From: Marinilactibacillus psychrotolerans
GTDB lineage: Bacteria > Bacillota > Bacilli > Lactobacillales > Carnobacteriaceae_A
Direction: 5' to 3'
Assembly: GCF_900101525.1 (NCBI RefSeq)
Contig: NZ_FMZD01000005.1
Coordinates: 1 to 64,000, forward strand
DNA: 64,000 bases
Part shown: positions 35,743 through 45,644 of the stretch, one piece after another
Position numbering within the stretch: the first letter of the stretch is position 1
How the letters are laid out: each line of letters opens with the position of its first letter
Made by a program: the position numbers and the translations under genes
The notes under the pieces: model-generated
What the model was told of the DNA's origin: nothing
Databases searched by the model: none
Seen by the model: only the letters and a program-made list of their open reading frames with translations

Positions 35743-36546
35743 TTACTGATTCATATCGACTATCTTCAACTGTCTTCCTGTTGAGACTATTTTATGTTCT
35801 ACATCTTTAATCTGACTATTTTTGATTTGATAAATATTGTATCCATATTTTTCTTCAAATTGGATCTGCTGCTGTCCTATATCTTCTCCTACAAAAGACA
35901 TTCCTACAACCGTGTAATAAGGTATATTTTCTATTTTTGTTTTATATGCATGATGCGTATGTCCGTTTAGAATACATAATATGTTTTTGTTTTGTAACTT
36001 ATCTAGTATTAATTGACTTTCTGGCAAATTCGGTATAGAGCTTTGATGCTCTATTAGGTGATGATGTGTCACTAAAATCACCGGTTTATCTTGTTTACTC
36101 TCTAGCGCTTGATCTAACCACTTTAGTTGGCTTTCGCTGACATAACCATTAGAATTTTCGTAAACTGCACTATCAAAAGAAATGATGTGAAACTCTTTGA
36201 ATGTTTCAATACTATTATACGGTTTTTCAGATGGGCTCTCATTTAACCAACCCTCTCGAAAGTTATTTTTGATGTCATGATTTCCCAATGTGACAATAAC
36301 CTTTATATCACCAATAATATTTTGGATCACTTGTTTCAGAAATCGATAGTCTTCTGCCTCTCCATCATCCGTTAAATCTCCACTTATGATTAGAAGATCG
36401 ATTTGCTGTTTGCTTTGAATTTCTTCTAGGCACTTTTCAAGGGGCACGAGTGGACTTTGCATCTTCGCTAACATCCCTTTGTATCCTGCACTGCTTTGTT
36501 CGTAATTTTTTCTGAAGTGGATATCAGATATGTGTACTATATTCAT
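35743..36546 (-). CDS. Calcineurin-like metallophosphoesterase
   Basis: The 267-residue cytosolic enzyme has the full set of metal motifs: DIHFRK, GDLTDDGE, LGNHD, THHH and NGHTH. This order is that of class III cyclic-nucleotide phosphodiesterase-like proteins (CpdA/GpdQ group). The substrate cannot be fixed from sequence; cyclic nucleotides or phosphodiesters are possible. No strong ribosome site is seen; AGGAAAG lies about 14 bases before the ATG. It stands alone. Confidence 0.87.
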   Translation of the reverse strand: MNIVHISDIHFRKNYEQSSAGYKGMLAKMQSPLVPLEKCLEEIQSKQQIDLLIISGDLTDDGEAEDYRFLKQVIQNIIGDIKVIVTLGNHDIKNNFREGWLNESPSEKPYNSIETFKEFHIISFDSAVYENSNGYVSESQLKWLDQALESKQDKPVILVTHHHLIEHQSSIPNLPESQLILDKLQNKNILCILNGHTHHAYKTKIENIPYYTVVGMSFVGEDIGQQQIQFEEKYGYNIYQIKNSQIKDVEHKIVSTGRQLKIVDMNQ

Positions 36547-36588
36547 CTATACTCATTTTCTTTCCTCAAATTACGTAGACAAAAATTA

Positions 36589-36630
36589 TTATAAATACCG
36601 CCATGATCTCCATCAGGACGGTATTTATAA
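36589..36630. terminator. Bidirectional terminator after the PhnD-like gene
   Basis: TTATAAATACCG (36589-36600) pairs with CGGTATTTATAA (36619-36630). T-rich DNA follows on the minus strand. A second imperfect hairpin (CATCTTAAAAGAT with ATCTTTTAGATG) lies near 36648-36683. Confidence 0.65.
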
Positions 36631-36812
36631 TACTCTACGTTTTATAACATCTTAAAAGATTCTCTCAAAAATCTTTTAGATGCAACCTTTACCTTAGTTT
36701 TTTATATACAAATCAGACCAGCCTCTACTCTGGCTGATAATTTAAGAAGTTCCTCTCATTGACAACTTCTTCAATTTGATAATGAACGATCCTCTACTAT
36801 CTTTCATTACTT

Positions 36813-37724
36813 TTATTCACTTGCCTTTTCAGTGTACTCCCGAACCGTATCGTAGGCTGCATCAGCTGCTTCCTCATAACCTTGGTGCCCCCATATTGCC
36901 ATATCTTCAGAACCCTTTTTATCGTCTTTCATATTCAAAAAGGCTGTTTTAATTTCTTGTTTCAGATCTGAATCCATATCTGGCTGTACAGCAATAGCAT
37001 CGTTTGGAATATCTCCTTCCGTTAAATAAAGGACTCTTAACTCCTCAAACAAATCATCATCCGTAAAGAATGACGCAAACACATTCCGAGCACCTTCGAA
37101 AACAAAGGCAGCATCGGCTTGTTCGCTTAGCACACCGGAAAGTTCACTCGGAATGTCACTGACTGTCGTCATAGTTACTTCATTTGTCGGATTAATTCCG
37201 GCTTCTCTCATTTCCGCAATTGGATAGATATAACCACTTGCAGAAGTCGGGCTCAATGTGATGATTTTTTTATCTTTCAGATCTTCCAGAGACTCTATAT
37301 CGCTATCTGTACGAACCAAGATTTCCCCTTTGAAAGTGTTTGTTAGCTCTCCTTCTAACGGAAGACCTGTTTCTTGATCGTAATCTCCTAGTTGTGAAGT
37401 TAAAATCGCTTCAGCACCATTCGTTTCTCTTGCTTGAACATAAGCAGCTGGTGGCATGATGCCAATATCAACTTGTCCTGAATCCATTGCTTCTACAATA
37501 GAAGAATAATCAGTCGCTACAGTTACTTCAACCTCACGATCTAGTTTTTCTGAAAGATAATCTGCTAATGGTTCTGATTTTGCTTCCATCGTTCCATCGT
37601 TATTCGTTGGTACAAATTGAACCATGAGCTCCTTATCTGATTCCTCTCCTGAATTTCCACATGCCGAAAGTATCGCTAATAATAACACACCAATTAAAGC
37701 TTGTGCCATTCTCTTAAACGCCAT
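36813..37724 (-). CDS. PhnD-like phosphate/phosphonate ABC substrate-binding lipoprotein (orphan)
   Basis: The 303-residue precursor has a lipoprotein signal ending LSAC (Cys22). The mature part has the PhnD fold: VQFVPTNNDGTMEAKSEPLADYL, DIGIMPPAAYVQA, KKIITLSPTSASGYIYP and DAAFVFEGARNVF. PhnD proteins bind phosphonate, phosphite or phosphate for an ABC importer. No permease or ATPase gene lies on either side, so it must work with a distant transporter or act as a sensor. A symmetrical GTGAC-N4-GTCAC site lies before its promoter. Confidence 0.88.
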   Translation of the reverse strand: MAFKRMAQALIGVLLLAILSACGNSGEESDKELMVQFVPTNNDGTMEAKSEPLADYLSEKLDREVEVTVATDYSSIVEAMDSGQVDIGIMPPAAYVQARETNGAEAILTSQLGDYDQETGLPLEGELTNTFKGEILVRTDSDIESLEDLKDKKIITLSPTSASGYIYPIAEMREAGINPTNEVTMTTVSDIPSELSGVLSEQADAAFVFEGARNVFASFFTDDDLFEELRVLYLTEGDIPNDAIAVQPDMDSDLKQEIKTAFLNMKDDKKGSEDMAIWGHQGYEEAADAAYDTVREYTEKASE

Positions 37725-37765
37725 TCTTTTCTCCTCCTGCTTGAGCTATTATCTAGTACTATTCC

Positions 37766-37807
37766 ATCATAACAATTATCGCTTGATTCGGAAGTGACAC
37801 ACGTCAC
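37766..37807 (-). promoter_or_regulatory. PhnD-like gene promoter with Crp/Fnr-type operator
   Basis: GTGAC-ACAC-GTCAC (37794-37807) is a perfect inverted repeat of the Crp/Fnr type. On the minus strand an extended -10, TG-T-TATGAT (37766-37774), follows and no good -35 is present. The site centre is about 41 bases before the predicted start, the position used by class II activators. Confidence 0.5.
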
Positions 37808-37859
37808 ATTTACATTTATTTTACATACATTTAACAGATAGAACCTATATTTGTTCGTA

Positions 37860-37888
37860 TTGTAGTGTATAACTGAATACTATATAAT
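37860..37888 (+). promoter_or_regulatory. Promoter of the Crp/Fnr-family gene
   Basis: TTGTAG (37860-37865) and TATAAT (37883-37888) are separated by 17 bases; the coding start follows 33 bases later. Confidence 0.65.
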
Positions 37889-37921
37889 AAAAATAAATCA
37901 TTTTTAGGAGTTCTCATCTCA

Positions 37922-38590
37922 ATGCTTAAACTGAATCGTGATGAACAATTACTAGACTATATTAAACAGCATAACTTGCAGTCCTATATGGATACGAATC
38001 TTTTTTCTCTTTCTTCACTTTATGCCTTTGATAAAAATGAACATTTGATTCAAACAGATGGCAGTTCAGATTATCTCTATTTTCTTGTGGAAGGCACGGT
38101 AATGATTTATTCTTATTCATCCGATACACAAAATCTCTGTATCAATTATTCTAATCCAGTTACGTTGCTTGGAGAAGCGTCTTCTTTATGGGAAATGACC
38201 CCTCAAAGTAATGTAAAGGCTATGACTTCTTGTATCTGCTTAGGTATCAGTTTGAAACAGCACCGTCATCTTCTTCAAAACGATATCAAATTTCTTCAAA
38301 CTATCTGTCAGATAGTTAGTTATAGATTAAATTCGGGCATTAACCTAGCCAACTCTTTAACCGAACCAGTAGAAACTCGACTCGCAAAATTTATTTTAAA
38401 ACATGAAAATGATACTATCTTTTCTTATCAACTAACGACTTGTGCTGTTATTTTAAATGTAAGTTACCGTCATCTACTGCGCACGATCACAAGTTTTCGA
38501 GAAGCAAAGATTATAGAAAAACATAAAAATCATTATAGAATTCTGGATTATAAAGCACTGCAAGAATTATCTAGCCCTGTTAGTTTTTAG
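37922..38590 (+). CDS. Crp/Fnr-family transcriptional regulator (YeiL-like)
   Basis: The 222-residue protein has a cupin-like effector domain (about 25-125, SSDYLYFLVEGTVMIYSYSS; NPVTLLGEASSLWE) and a C-terminal winged helix (about 145-215; ILNVSYRHLLRTITSFREAKIIEKH). The four-cysteine iron-sulfur pattern of Fnr is absent; it looks like YeiL/Crp relatives. It diverges from the PhnD-like gene, and the Crp-type palindrome between them makes that gene its most probable target. Confidence 0.83.
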   Translation: MLKLNRDEQLLDYIKQHNLQSYMDTNLFSLSSLYAFDKNEHLIQTDGSSDYLYFLVEGTVMIYSYSSDTQNLCINYSNPVTLLGEASSLWEMTPQSNVKAMTSCICLGISLKQHRHLLQNDIKFLQTICQIVSYRLNSGINLANSLTEPVETRLAKFILKHENDTIFSYQLTTCAVILNVSYRHLLRTITSFREAKIIEKHKNHYRILDYKALQELSSPVSF

Positions 38591-39171
38591 TCGGTTATAT
38601 CATATTTTATAAGCGAAAACGTATGTCTCATGTCCTCACTAATCTAACTTCAGGTACCGAATGGTTAGCTGTTAAGGTTCTCACTGTAAAATTTAGCTGT
38701 CTCATCTGGAGGTTATTAATTCATACCCTGGCAGAAATTTTATCTATCTTCAAACACTTTGATCAGATTACGAGTTAAGATCACTAAAAAATTAATAATC
38801 TTGATCTGGTACTCTAAGAACATTAAATTTGTTCCAAGAAAGCCTTTGAAGTAACGGGATTAATCATGGAACGGTTCCAAAACACATAAAGGAAATAGTG
38901 TGTGTCAAAAAATTTGGAAACTTAATCTTTGGATTTTTATCTTCATTATTTGCAGCGTTTAAATAGTGTAGTCAGTCCAGCATTTCAGATAAATGAGAGC
39001 GAGATGTTCTTTTTTTATACATAAAGCCTTCACCTTAGAAATATCAGACTACTTTCATCAACTGAACACAGCGTATCATTGAGCTAGTTTATTTAACACT
39101 CCTTCTCCTAGATTTTATGGAATAAAAAAATAGACCTAGCCAGTAAATTTAAGGCAAAGTCTACTTTTTTA
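38591..39171. other. Gene-free stretch, probably decayed
   Basis: No intact frame or ribosome site is convincing. Fragments such as LIFGFLSSLFAAF on the plus strand near 38920-38960 are interrupted by stops. I could not identify a source gene. Confidence 0.3.
39124..39170 (-). terminator. Terminator of dus
   Basis: AAAAAAATAGAC near 39124 and GTCTACTTTTTT near 39159 pair, with an inner GCC/GGC pair. T residues follow on the minus strand, right after the dus stop. Confidence 0.65.
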
Positions 39172-40176
39172 CTATTCAACAGTGACACTACTTTTTCCAT
39201 CTTCTAATACATCTTGATGAGCTTCTACATAAGCATCCAATAACGCACGAACTTGATCAGTTGTGGTTGTTTCCATCAATTGAACTCTCAAGTCACTTGC
39301 ACCTTTCATGCCGCGGACATAGATTTTGAAAAAGCGGCGAAGCGGCTTGAATGAACGACCATCTTCAACTGAATACTGGTCAAACAAATCAAGATGCATT
39401 CTCAAAAGATCGAGCAATTCAGTACTGCTATGTTCTCTTGGTTCTTTTTCAAAGGCATGAGGATTTGTGAAAACGCCTCTTCCAATCATGACACCATCAA
39501 TCCCATATTTTTCAACAAGCTCTAATCCTGTTTTCCGATCAGGAATGTCTCCATTAATCGTTATTAGCGTATCAGGTGCAAGCTCGTCTCGTAGCTGCTT
39601 GATATCTCCAATCATTTCCCAGTGGGCATCATATTTGCTCATTTCATTTCTTGTTCGTAAATGGATAGATAAATTGGCGATATCTTGTTTCAATAGATGC
39701 GTGATCCATTCGCACCATTCATCAAGCTTCGCATACCCCAGTCTGGTTTTCACACTGACTGGCAATCCGCCCGCTTTTGCTGCTTCAATCAATTCTGCAG
39801 CAACTTCCGGACGACGGATCAAGCCGCTGCCCTTTCCTTTTTTCGCTACGTTGGGCACAGGGCAACCCATATTGATATCAATTCCTTTGAATCCTTCTTT
39901 AGCCATGTCAATACTCATTTCACGGAAGAATTCAGGTTGATCTCCCCAGATATGCGCGACAATCGGCTGTTCATCTTCTGTAAATGTCAAGCGCCCGCGG
40001 ACACTGTTACGTCCTTCTGGATGACAGTAGCTGACTGTATTTGTAAACTCAGTAAAGAAGACATCAGGTCTGCCGGCTTCACTAATGACATGTCTGAAGA
40101 CAACATCTGTTACATCTTCCATAGGCGCCAAGACGAAAAACGGTCGTGGCAAATCTTTCCAAAAATTATTTTCCAT
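39172..40176 (-). CDS. dus: tRNA-dihydrouridine synthase
   Basis: The 334-residue flavoprotein reduces uridines in the tRNA D-loop. It opens with the FMN-binding [13 protein letters not shown], has the active-site block [20 protein letters not shown] with Cys105, then [17 protein letters not shown] and the phosphate site [16 protein letters not shown]. The C-terminal helical tRNA-binding domain is complete. Length is normal. It is a single-gene unit with its own terminator. Confidence 0.93.
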   Translation of the reverse strand: MENNFWKDLPRPFFVLAPMEDVTDVVFRHVISEAGRPDVFFTEFTNTVSYCHPEGRNSVRGRLTFTEDEQPIVAHIWGDQPEFFREMSIDMAKEGFKGIDINMGCPVPNVAKKGKGSGLIRRPEVAAELIEAAKAGGLPVSVKTRLGYAKLDEWCEWITHLLKQDIANLSIHLRTRNEMSKYDAHWEMIGDIKQLRDELAPDTLITINGDIPDRKTGLELVEKYGIDGVMIGRGVFTNPHAFEKEPREHSSTELLDLLRMHLDLFDQYSVEDGRSFKPLRRFFKIYVRGMKGASDLRVQLMETTTTDQVRALLDAYVEAHQDVLEDGKSSVTVE

Positions 40177-40353
40177 ATTTAATAACGAATCCTTTCATTG
40201 GTCAAATCCACTATTCAGTTCATTTAAATAGGTAAGTTTTTCATACTTTTTACCTAGACTAACTCTATCTATTTTATCTTTTACAGACGTTTTGTCAAAT
40301 ATTTATTTACAATAGTTTATACTAAAAACATAATGAGATTCGAATAAAACTAG

Positions 40354-40413
40354 ATAAAAAATAACCCCATAGCAAATCTAGTAAATTCCTTACTGAATTT
40401 GCTATGAGGTTAT
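40354..40413 (-). terminator. Terminator of the NAD-binding protein gene
   Basis: A 17-base arm (40361-40377) pairs with 40397-40413 with one mismatch; T residues follow on the minus strand. Confidence 0.75.
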
Positions 40414-40461
40414 CATCCAAATCATTATTCAATTCAAACTTTTTTCAAGACTAATCAAAAA

Positions 40462-41343
40462 CTAAACAAAATTTGAGTCCACCATTTTCCTAAAATGTGA
40501 CTCTAGTTTTCTATTACCATAAGAGTCTGTAACTAAAGTTTTTGTCATCATGAAATAGAAAAAGACAAGCAAATCATATTGCTTTTTGTTAACTATCTTA
40601 ATCATTGGTAAGACTATATTCATTATCCACAAAGGCACAGAAATTATTCTTGGTTTTTTCCCTAAAACATTAAAACAATGGTTTGCTATTTCTCTATAAG
40701 TATAAGTTTCTGGTCCTCCAACATTTAAAACGGTCTCTTCTCTATTAATGCTAGCTACACATACCTCTGCAAGATCAGCTCCATGAATTGGGTTCATTTG
40801 GCTATTCCCGTCCCCAAACAGAAAAACAGTTCCTTTTTTCGCCATTTTCAAAACTTCTGTTAAATCTGAATAATATCCTGTAGGATTTACTACTATATGC
40901 GATATGGGGCTGTTGCTTAAAGTGTCTACAAATTTTTGTTTCGCTTGTATCATCCCTGATGGACATTCTTTCGCACCAAACACATTAACGTACATAAATT
41001 TATTCACAAGACTTTTTTCTGCCTCACGTAAAAGATTCACATTTCCTTGATAATCAACATCCTCAAATGTTTGACGCCCTTTTTGTCGAGTAATGCCTAC
41101 AGAAGAAAAAACTACGTCAATATCTTCACAAATATCTTTTAAAACATTTTTGTCTGTTACATCTCCAATTACTATTTCATCCACATACTTTTCAATACGT
41201 GGTGAACCAAATGAACCTTGATTATTAATTGAAGTCCGTGATCTTACAAGTACTTTCACAAAATATCCTTGTTCTTTGAAAGCTTTTGTCACATACCTTC
41301 CTAAGTATCCCGTTGCTCCTGCAATTAAAACACGTTTTCTCAT
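40462..41343 (-). CDS. NAD(P)-binding atypical SDR (NmrA-like)
   Basis: The 293-residue protein begins with the dinucleotide motif GATGYLGRYV and continues VKVLVRSR, then GDVTDKNVLKDIC and VFSSVGITRQ. The catalytic YxxxK of classical SDRs is not evident, placing it among atypical SDRs (NmrA/HSCARG-like) that often serve as NADPH sensors or epimerase relatives. A hydrophobic C-terminal stretch (IMNIVLPMIKIV...LLVFFYFMM) might touch the membrane. AAGGAG precedes the ATG. Confidence 0.83.
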   Translation of the reverse strand: MRKRVLIAGATGYLGRYVTKAFKEQGYFVKVLVRSRTSINNQGSFGSPRIEKYVDEIVIGDVTDKNVLKDICEDIDVVFSSVGITRQKGRQTFEDVDYQGNVNLLREAEKSLVNKFMYVNVFGAKECPSGMIQAKQKFVDTLSNSPISHIVVNPTGYYSDLTEVLKMAKKGTVFLFGDGNSQMNPIHGADLAEVCVASINREETVLNVGGPETYTYREIANHCFNVLGKKPRIISVPLWIMNIVLPMIKIVNKKQYDLLVFFYFMMTKTLVTDSYGNRKLESHFRKMVDSNFV

Positions 41344-41670
41344 TCAACCTGCTCCTTCAACTTTTATTCTATTAAAATCTAGTCCTAGAAAAGAAGACTT
41401 TAACTGCTAAATGATTCTATCCGAACTTTTGACTTTATAACCCTATTCTAAGTAATCATTTTGATGAAATCAATTTTGATTTTAATATTTGCTGCTGTTA
41501 TTAGTTTGTTTCTAACATTAAAGTCTGTATACAATAGTCATTATTTAACTGAATGATTTCAGCGCATTTGTTACTAATTGCGCTTCTCATTTTGAATTGA
41601 TAGAATTTTAACTCAAAAAAATTGGTCAGAACTTCATTGAAGTTCTGACCAAAAAATAACTAACTAGTGA
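41344..41670. other. Gene-free stretch with pyruvate oxidase terminator
   Basis: AT-rich DNA without a convincing gene. It holds the terminator of the pyruvate oxidase gene at its left-hand (from the minus strand, proximal) end and no other clear signal. Confidence 0.5.
41615..41657 (-). terminator. Terminator of pyruvate oxidase gene
   Basis: TTGGTCAGAACTTCA (41622-41636) pairs with TGAAGTTCTGACCAA (41638-41652). T residues follow on both strands. Confidence 0.8.
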
Positions 41671-43509
41671 TTAAATTTGCTCTTCAGTATTTACACTTGA
41701 TTTGTGTTGTTTAGATTTGCCTCTGCGTTTATACACTTGCGAATCCAGTCCTTCTTGTTCAAGGAACTGACTGAATGGAATAAGCTCTTGTGCTTCATAG
41801 CGTTCTTTAAATTCATTGATTTCTTCTTCTGAATACAGTTTCGGATCCAGTCTCAAGTGTTCAACTGGAATCGGACGATCGTCACTGATCTTAACGTTGA
41901 TAACTACCGTACGCCCAGATTTTTCAAATTCGACAGCCTTCTGGAAAACTTCATCTAATTCACTGATCTCTCTGACTGTGAACCCGACTGCTCCTTGTGC
42001 TTCACCAATTTTAGCATAATCAACCGCCTGGAAGTCTACTCCATAATAATAATGGTTGGTATCTTCCTGTTCCGCTTTAATAAAGGCATATTCCTCATTG
42101 GAAAAGACAACGTGGATACTTGGTAGCTTATGCTGAACAGTCGTGATGATATCATGCATTACCATTGAAAAGGCACCATCGCCCGTTAGATCCCATACTT
42201 GTCTATCTGGGAAATTTTTCTTGGCGGCAATGGCACCAGGTAGCCCATTTCCCATTGTCGCGAATACGCCTGAAGTACGCCACATATTTTTCGGCGTCAT
42301 TTTCAAATGACGTATGGAAGTTTGTGTGGTATTCCCAACATCCGTAGAATAGATCGCATCTTCATCTGCCACTTTATTGATTGCATTGTAAGCTTGATAG
42401 ACTTGTAATTCGCCTTCTGTTTTATTCTCCAGCTTATCAATATAAGCGGCCCAATTTTTGATATTATTTAAGTTTGCACGGTACCAGCCGCTCTCTGGTT
42501 TCTCAGAGATTTTATCTGTAATAGAACGAATCGCAGCTCCGGCGTCTCCTAGAATCGATACATCAACTGGATGTCTTTTGCCTAGTTTATATGGATCAAT
42601 ATCAATCTGGATAAATTTTTTGACATGATCAAAAACACCTGTTACTTCAGTAAATGGATAATTGCTTCCTGCAAACAGCACAACGTCAGCTTCTTCAAAC
42701 ACTTCCACTGCCGGCTTTCTCGCTACCCGATTAGCAGAACCCAGTAATGCCTCAAAATCATGTGGGAATGTGTCGTAATTGATTCCTGTAACAGCTACTG
42801 GTGCTTTCAGCTTGCGAGACAGTTCCATGACGGATTCTCCGTTACCGCGTGTTCCGATCCCGGCATAAATAACAGGACGCTCAGCATTTTCTAAAATTTC
42901 AGCTGCTGCTTCGATATCTTTTTTATCTGGAACGGGATATGGTATATCACGGTGAGCATTGGCGGATGAATACCAGTCCCCCTCTTCAATTTCGACCCAA
43001 CCATAATTGACCGGTACTTCTACACAGGCTACTCCATTACGCGTAATCGCTGTACGAATTGCTTCATCAATTATTTTCGGTAATTGTTCCGGATACGCTA
43101 CTCGTCGATTATAAACTGCAACATCCGCAAATACCGGATTGTGATTCATTTCTTGAAAAGCATCCATATTAATCTCATTCTCAGCACGTTGTCCAATAAT
43201 CGCCAGCATGGGTACCCCGTCTTCGCGTGCATCATATAGCCCGTTCATTAAATGTGTTGCACCCGGCCCACCTGATCCTAAAGCTACTCCAATTTTTCCA
43301 TTAAATTTATACTGCATGGATGCGGCCAATGCTCCGACTTCTTCATGACGCACTTGGATAAAGTCCATATTCGTTTCTTCATGCTTCAAGGCATCCATCC
43401 AAGAGTTCAAAGATCCTGCCGGTATTCCATAGATCTGTTCTACTCCCCAGCTTTCTAATACCTTGATCGCAGCAACTCCTGCTTCGATTTTACCAGTTTG
43501 TTTATTCAT
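41671..43509 (-). CDS. pox: Pyruvate oxidase
   Basis: The 612-residue thiamine-diphosphate and FAD enzyme converts pyruvate, phosphate and oxygen into acetyl phosphate, CO2 and hydrogen peroxide. It has the N-terminal pyrimidine-binding domain ([14 protein letters not shown], catalytic Glu in [10 protein letters not shown]), a central FAD domain ([12 protein letters not shown]), and the C-terminal ThDP motif GDGAFSM...N (about 450-480). Length suits the family. A good AGGAGG site lies upstream. It is a single-gene unit and a likely source of peroxide under aerobic growth. Confidence 0.93.
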   Translation of the reverse strand: MNKQTGKIEAGVAAIKVLESWGVEQIYGIPAGSLNSWMDALKHEETNMDFIQVRHEEVGALAASMQYKFNGKIGVALGSGGPGATHLMNGLYDAREDGVPMLAIIGQRAENEINMDAFQEMNHNPVFADVAVYNRRVAYPEQLPKIIDEAIRTAITRNGVACVEVPVNYGWVEIEEGDWYSSANAHRDIPYPVPDKKDIEAAAEILENAERPVIYAGIGTRGNGESVMELSRKLKAPVAVTGINYDTFPHDFEALLGSANRVARKPAVEVFEEADVVLFAGSNYPFTEVTGVFDHVKKFIQIDIDPYKLGKRHPVDVSILGDAGAAIRSITDKISEKPESGWYRANLNNIKNWAAYIDKLENKTEGELQVYQAYNAINKVADEDAIYSTDVGNTTQTSIRHLKMTPKNMWRTSGVFATMGNGLPGAIAAKKNFPDRQVWDLTGDGAFSMVMHDIITTVQHKLPSIHVVFSNEEYAFIKAEQEDTNHYYYGVDFQAVDYAKIGEAQGAVGFTVREISELDEVFQKAVEFEKSGRTVVINVKISDDRPIPVEHLRLDPKLYSEEEINEFKERYEAQELIPFSQFLEQEGLDSQVYKRRGKSKQHKSSVNTEEQI

Positions 43510-43842
43510 AATTCTCCATTCCTCCTGTCATTAAAAAAATCTTTCATTATTAATATATATTTAGTAGTCTAGTTTATTAATTAAGCTAAACTGTCATCAT
43601 GAGAAAATAAACTCTTCTCCTTACACCCTTTAGCATACACCTACCTATTTTTTCATTCAATTATTTTGAATTTACAGCACCCTATTACAATAAACTTAAT
43701 TTTTTGAACGAAAGTAGAATTTATCTACAGTAAAAAAAGAATCTCAAAAATGAGATTCTTTAAAATTTATATATTCTCCAAACTTTCGTTATCGAGTCAA
43801 TTTAATTTCATTACTAAACATAATTAATGGATAAATCAACTT
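43510..43842. other. Gene-free stretch with ROK regulator terminator
   Basis: AT-rich DNA upstream of the pyruvate oxidase gene. Apart from the terminator hairpin listed separately I see no gene, and no convincing catabolite-repression site. Confidence 0.5.
43731..43765 (-). terminator. Terminator of the ROK regulator gene
   Basis: AAAGAATCTCA (43736-43746) pairs with TGAGATTCTTT (43751-43761) around a 4-nt loop; T residues follow on the minus strand. Confidence 0.75.
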
Positions 43843-44880
43843 TTACTTTTCGTCGTTTCCAATAAATCTATCTGCGTCTTCAATCGTCTCTAGACCTCTT
43901 ACGATCAGGCCTTTCATATAATCTTCAGTAAAAAATGTTGAGATTTTGATAACTGGAAGATCTATATAAGGATAGATTACTCTTAATTCTTCTTCTATTT
44001 GTTTAAGTTGATTGCTCGAAACCATCTCAGGATTAGTATATAAAATTATTCTGTCTGGATCATACATACTAATAATCGTTTGAATAACTTCTCGTATATT
44101 TTTTTCAATATCGATCGGAATCCGTGGATAATTCTGCCATTTTGCTTCCAAGGGTAAGCTTTTAACTTCTCCCGCTAAGCCATTTTTCCCATTAAGTATT
44201 TGCCCATTTATAACTATAGCCGCTCCCGGTGGGAAATTCATAGGATAATAGAGACCAACAGCAATACTTTCCCGATTATGAAAGGAACTACTATAGCCTA
44301 ACAAAGCTGCGTTTACGTCGTTTTCAATCACTATGGGAAGGTCAAATTGCTTTATCAGATTTTTTTCAAGCTCGAAGTTCAATAAGGACGGAAAATCAAT
44401 CACTTTTAATTTCCCTTGAACTTCAACACCTGGAACTCCAAATGCAATTGCGGCAATAGCTTCATACCTGTCGATTAATTCTCTGATACGTGTAGAAATC
44501 CCCACCCATGATAAAGCATTCTCACTAGCAACTTCTTCATGGATACTTTTCCCCTGCATATCACAGATTGAATAAAAACCTCTCATTTGTTCTTCAGTTT
44601 CAGTTAACTGCACAACTAAAAGCAGCTTATGTCTGGGATTATATTCATAGAGACGTGCACTTCTTCCTCCAGTTATGGAACGGTTATCCGACTCTTGGAC
44701 GCTACCATTTTCCAGTAATGTTTCAAGTATTTTTTTTATGGTTACAATACTTAATCCACTTAATTGTGCTAACTCTTTTTGAGAAAGTTTTGTATATTTT
44801 TTTAGAAGAAATTCAATATACTCAAGATTATTTTCTCTAATATGTTGGGGTTTATTACTTTTCATTTCTTTCTCTTTCAT
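43843..44880 (-). CDS. ROK-family transcriptional regulator (NagC/XylR-like)
   Basis: The 345-residue protein has an N-terminal winged helix (about 15-75, KLSQKELAQLSGLSIVTIKKILETLLENG; GGRSARLYEYN) joined to a ROK sugar-binding fold (AIAFGVPGVEVQG; VIENDVNAALLGY; GAAIVINGQILNGKNGLAGEV). I do not see the cysteine-rich zinc motif of ROK kinases, so it is probably a sugar sensor only. AAGGGA lies about 11 bases before the ATG; a second ATG five codons in is possible. No sugar operon adjoins it directly; its targets are unknown. Confidence 0.85.
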   Translation of the reverse strand: MKEKEMKSNKPQHIRENNLEYIEFLLKKYTKLSQKELAQLSGLSIVTIKKILETLLENGSVQESDNRSITGGRSARLYEYNPRHKLLLVVQLTETEEQMRGFYSICDMQGKSIHEEVASENALSWVGISTRIRELIDRYEAIAAIAFGVPGVEVQGKLKVIDFPSLLNFELEKNLIKQFDLPIVIENDVNAALLGYSSSFHNRESIAVGLYYPMNFPPGAAIVINGQILNGKNGLAGEVKSLPLEAKWQNYPRIPIDIEKNIREVIQTIISMYDPDRIILYTNPEMVSSNQLKQIEEELRVIYPYIDLPVIKISTFFTEDYMKGLIVRGLETIEDADRFIGNDEK

Positions 44881-44941
44881 AAACTTACAGTCCCTTGTTA
44901 ATCTATTTTCAATTAACTGTTACAAAATCATTGAACCAGCA

Positions 44942-45322
44942 CTAATCTGTTGTGATTTCTATCAAATTTCCTTCTGGATCAGCGATAACTGCTTCATAAT
45001 AACCATCTCCGGTAACTCTTGGTCCATTTAGTAATGGATATCCAGCTTTTACAATTTTTTCAGTTAATTGATCTATATCTTTTTCTGTACCTACTCCAAA
45101 TGCCAAATGTGCATATCCAAGCGTCGCATCATTATTAGTATGCAACTCTGCTTTATTCATAATTTCTAAGCGTGCTCCCGTATCAAATGACAGAAAATAA
45201 GACGTAAATCCAGTTTTCTCATTATGATACAGCTCACCACTTGTTGCTCCAAAGTATGTTTCATAAAATTTCTTTATTTTATTTAAATCTTTAACCCAAA
45301 CGGCAGCATGTTCAATCCTCAT
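44942..45322 (-). CDS. VOC superfamily (glyoxalase-like) protein
   Basis: The 126-residue protein has the paired beta-alpha-beta-beta-beta modules of the vicinal-oxygen-chelate fold: HAAVWVKDLNKIKKFYETYFG, ARLEIMNK, YAHLAFGVG and AVIADPEGNLIEI. His5, Glu about 53, His about 72 and Glu about 122 are placed as metal ligands, as in glyoxalase I and related enzymes. The substrate is unknown. AGAGGAG precedes the ATG. It stands between the ROK regulator and adenosine deaminase, probably with its own promoter. Confidence 0.87.
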   Translation of the reverse strand: MRIEHAAVWVKDLNKIKKFYETYFGATSGELYHNEKTGFTSYFLSFDTGARLEIMNKAELHTNNDATLGYAHLAFGVGTEKDIDQLTEKIVKAGYPLLNGPRVTGDGYYEAVIADPEGNLIEITTD

Positions 45323-45644
45323 TAAAACATCTCCTCTAATAGTTTTTCAGATTTTTTCTGTTTCAATCACTTTTTAAACTATGTTTAATAACTAGTATAC
45401 AATATACTACAACTGATTAGTAAGGTTATTTACTTATTTATTATTATAAGTTAGTTATATCGAAATCTTTCCGTATCTGTTCACGCATATTAGCGATCTT
45501 ATGGAAGAAATAATAAGATCACTTAAACGCAAAAAAACCTCCTAGAGTATTATTCCAGGAGGTTTTCTTGCCTATGAGTCATCTATTTTCATTTTCAATA
45601 GTGCTATCCAATTATTCTCTGTGTATTAGATAAATTTATTCATT
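45323..45644. other. Gene-free stretch between add and the VOC gene
   Basis: It holds the add terminator (listed separately) and AT-rich DNA that should contain the VOC gene promoter. I see no small gene. Confidence 0.5.
45531..45572 (-). terminator. Terminator of add
   Basis: AAAACCTCCT (45534-45543) pairs with AGGAGGTTTT (45557-45566); T-rich flanks exist on both strands. Confidence 0.8.

Noticed and set aside
39467-40182. Two overlapping open frames antisense to dus
   Set aside because: They mirror the dus codon pattern, lack ribosome sites and match no family.
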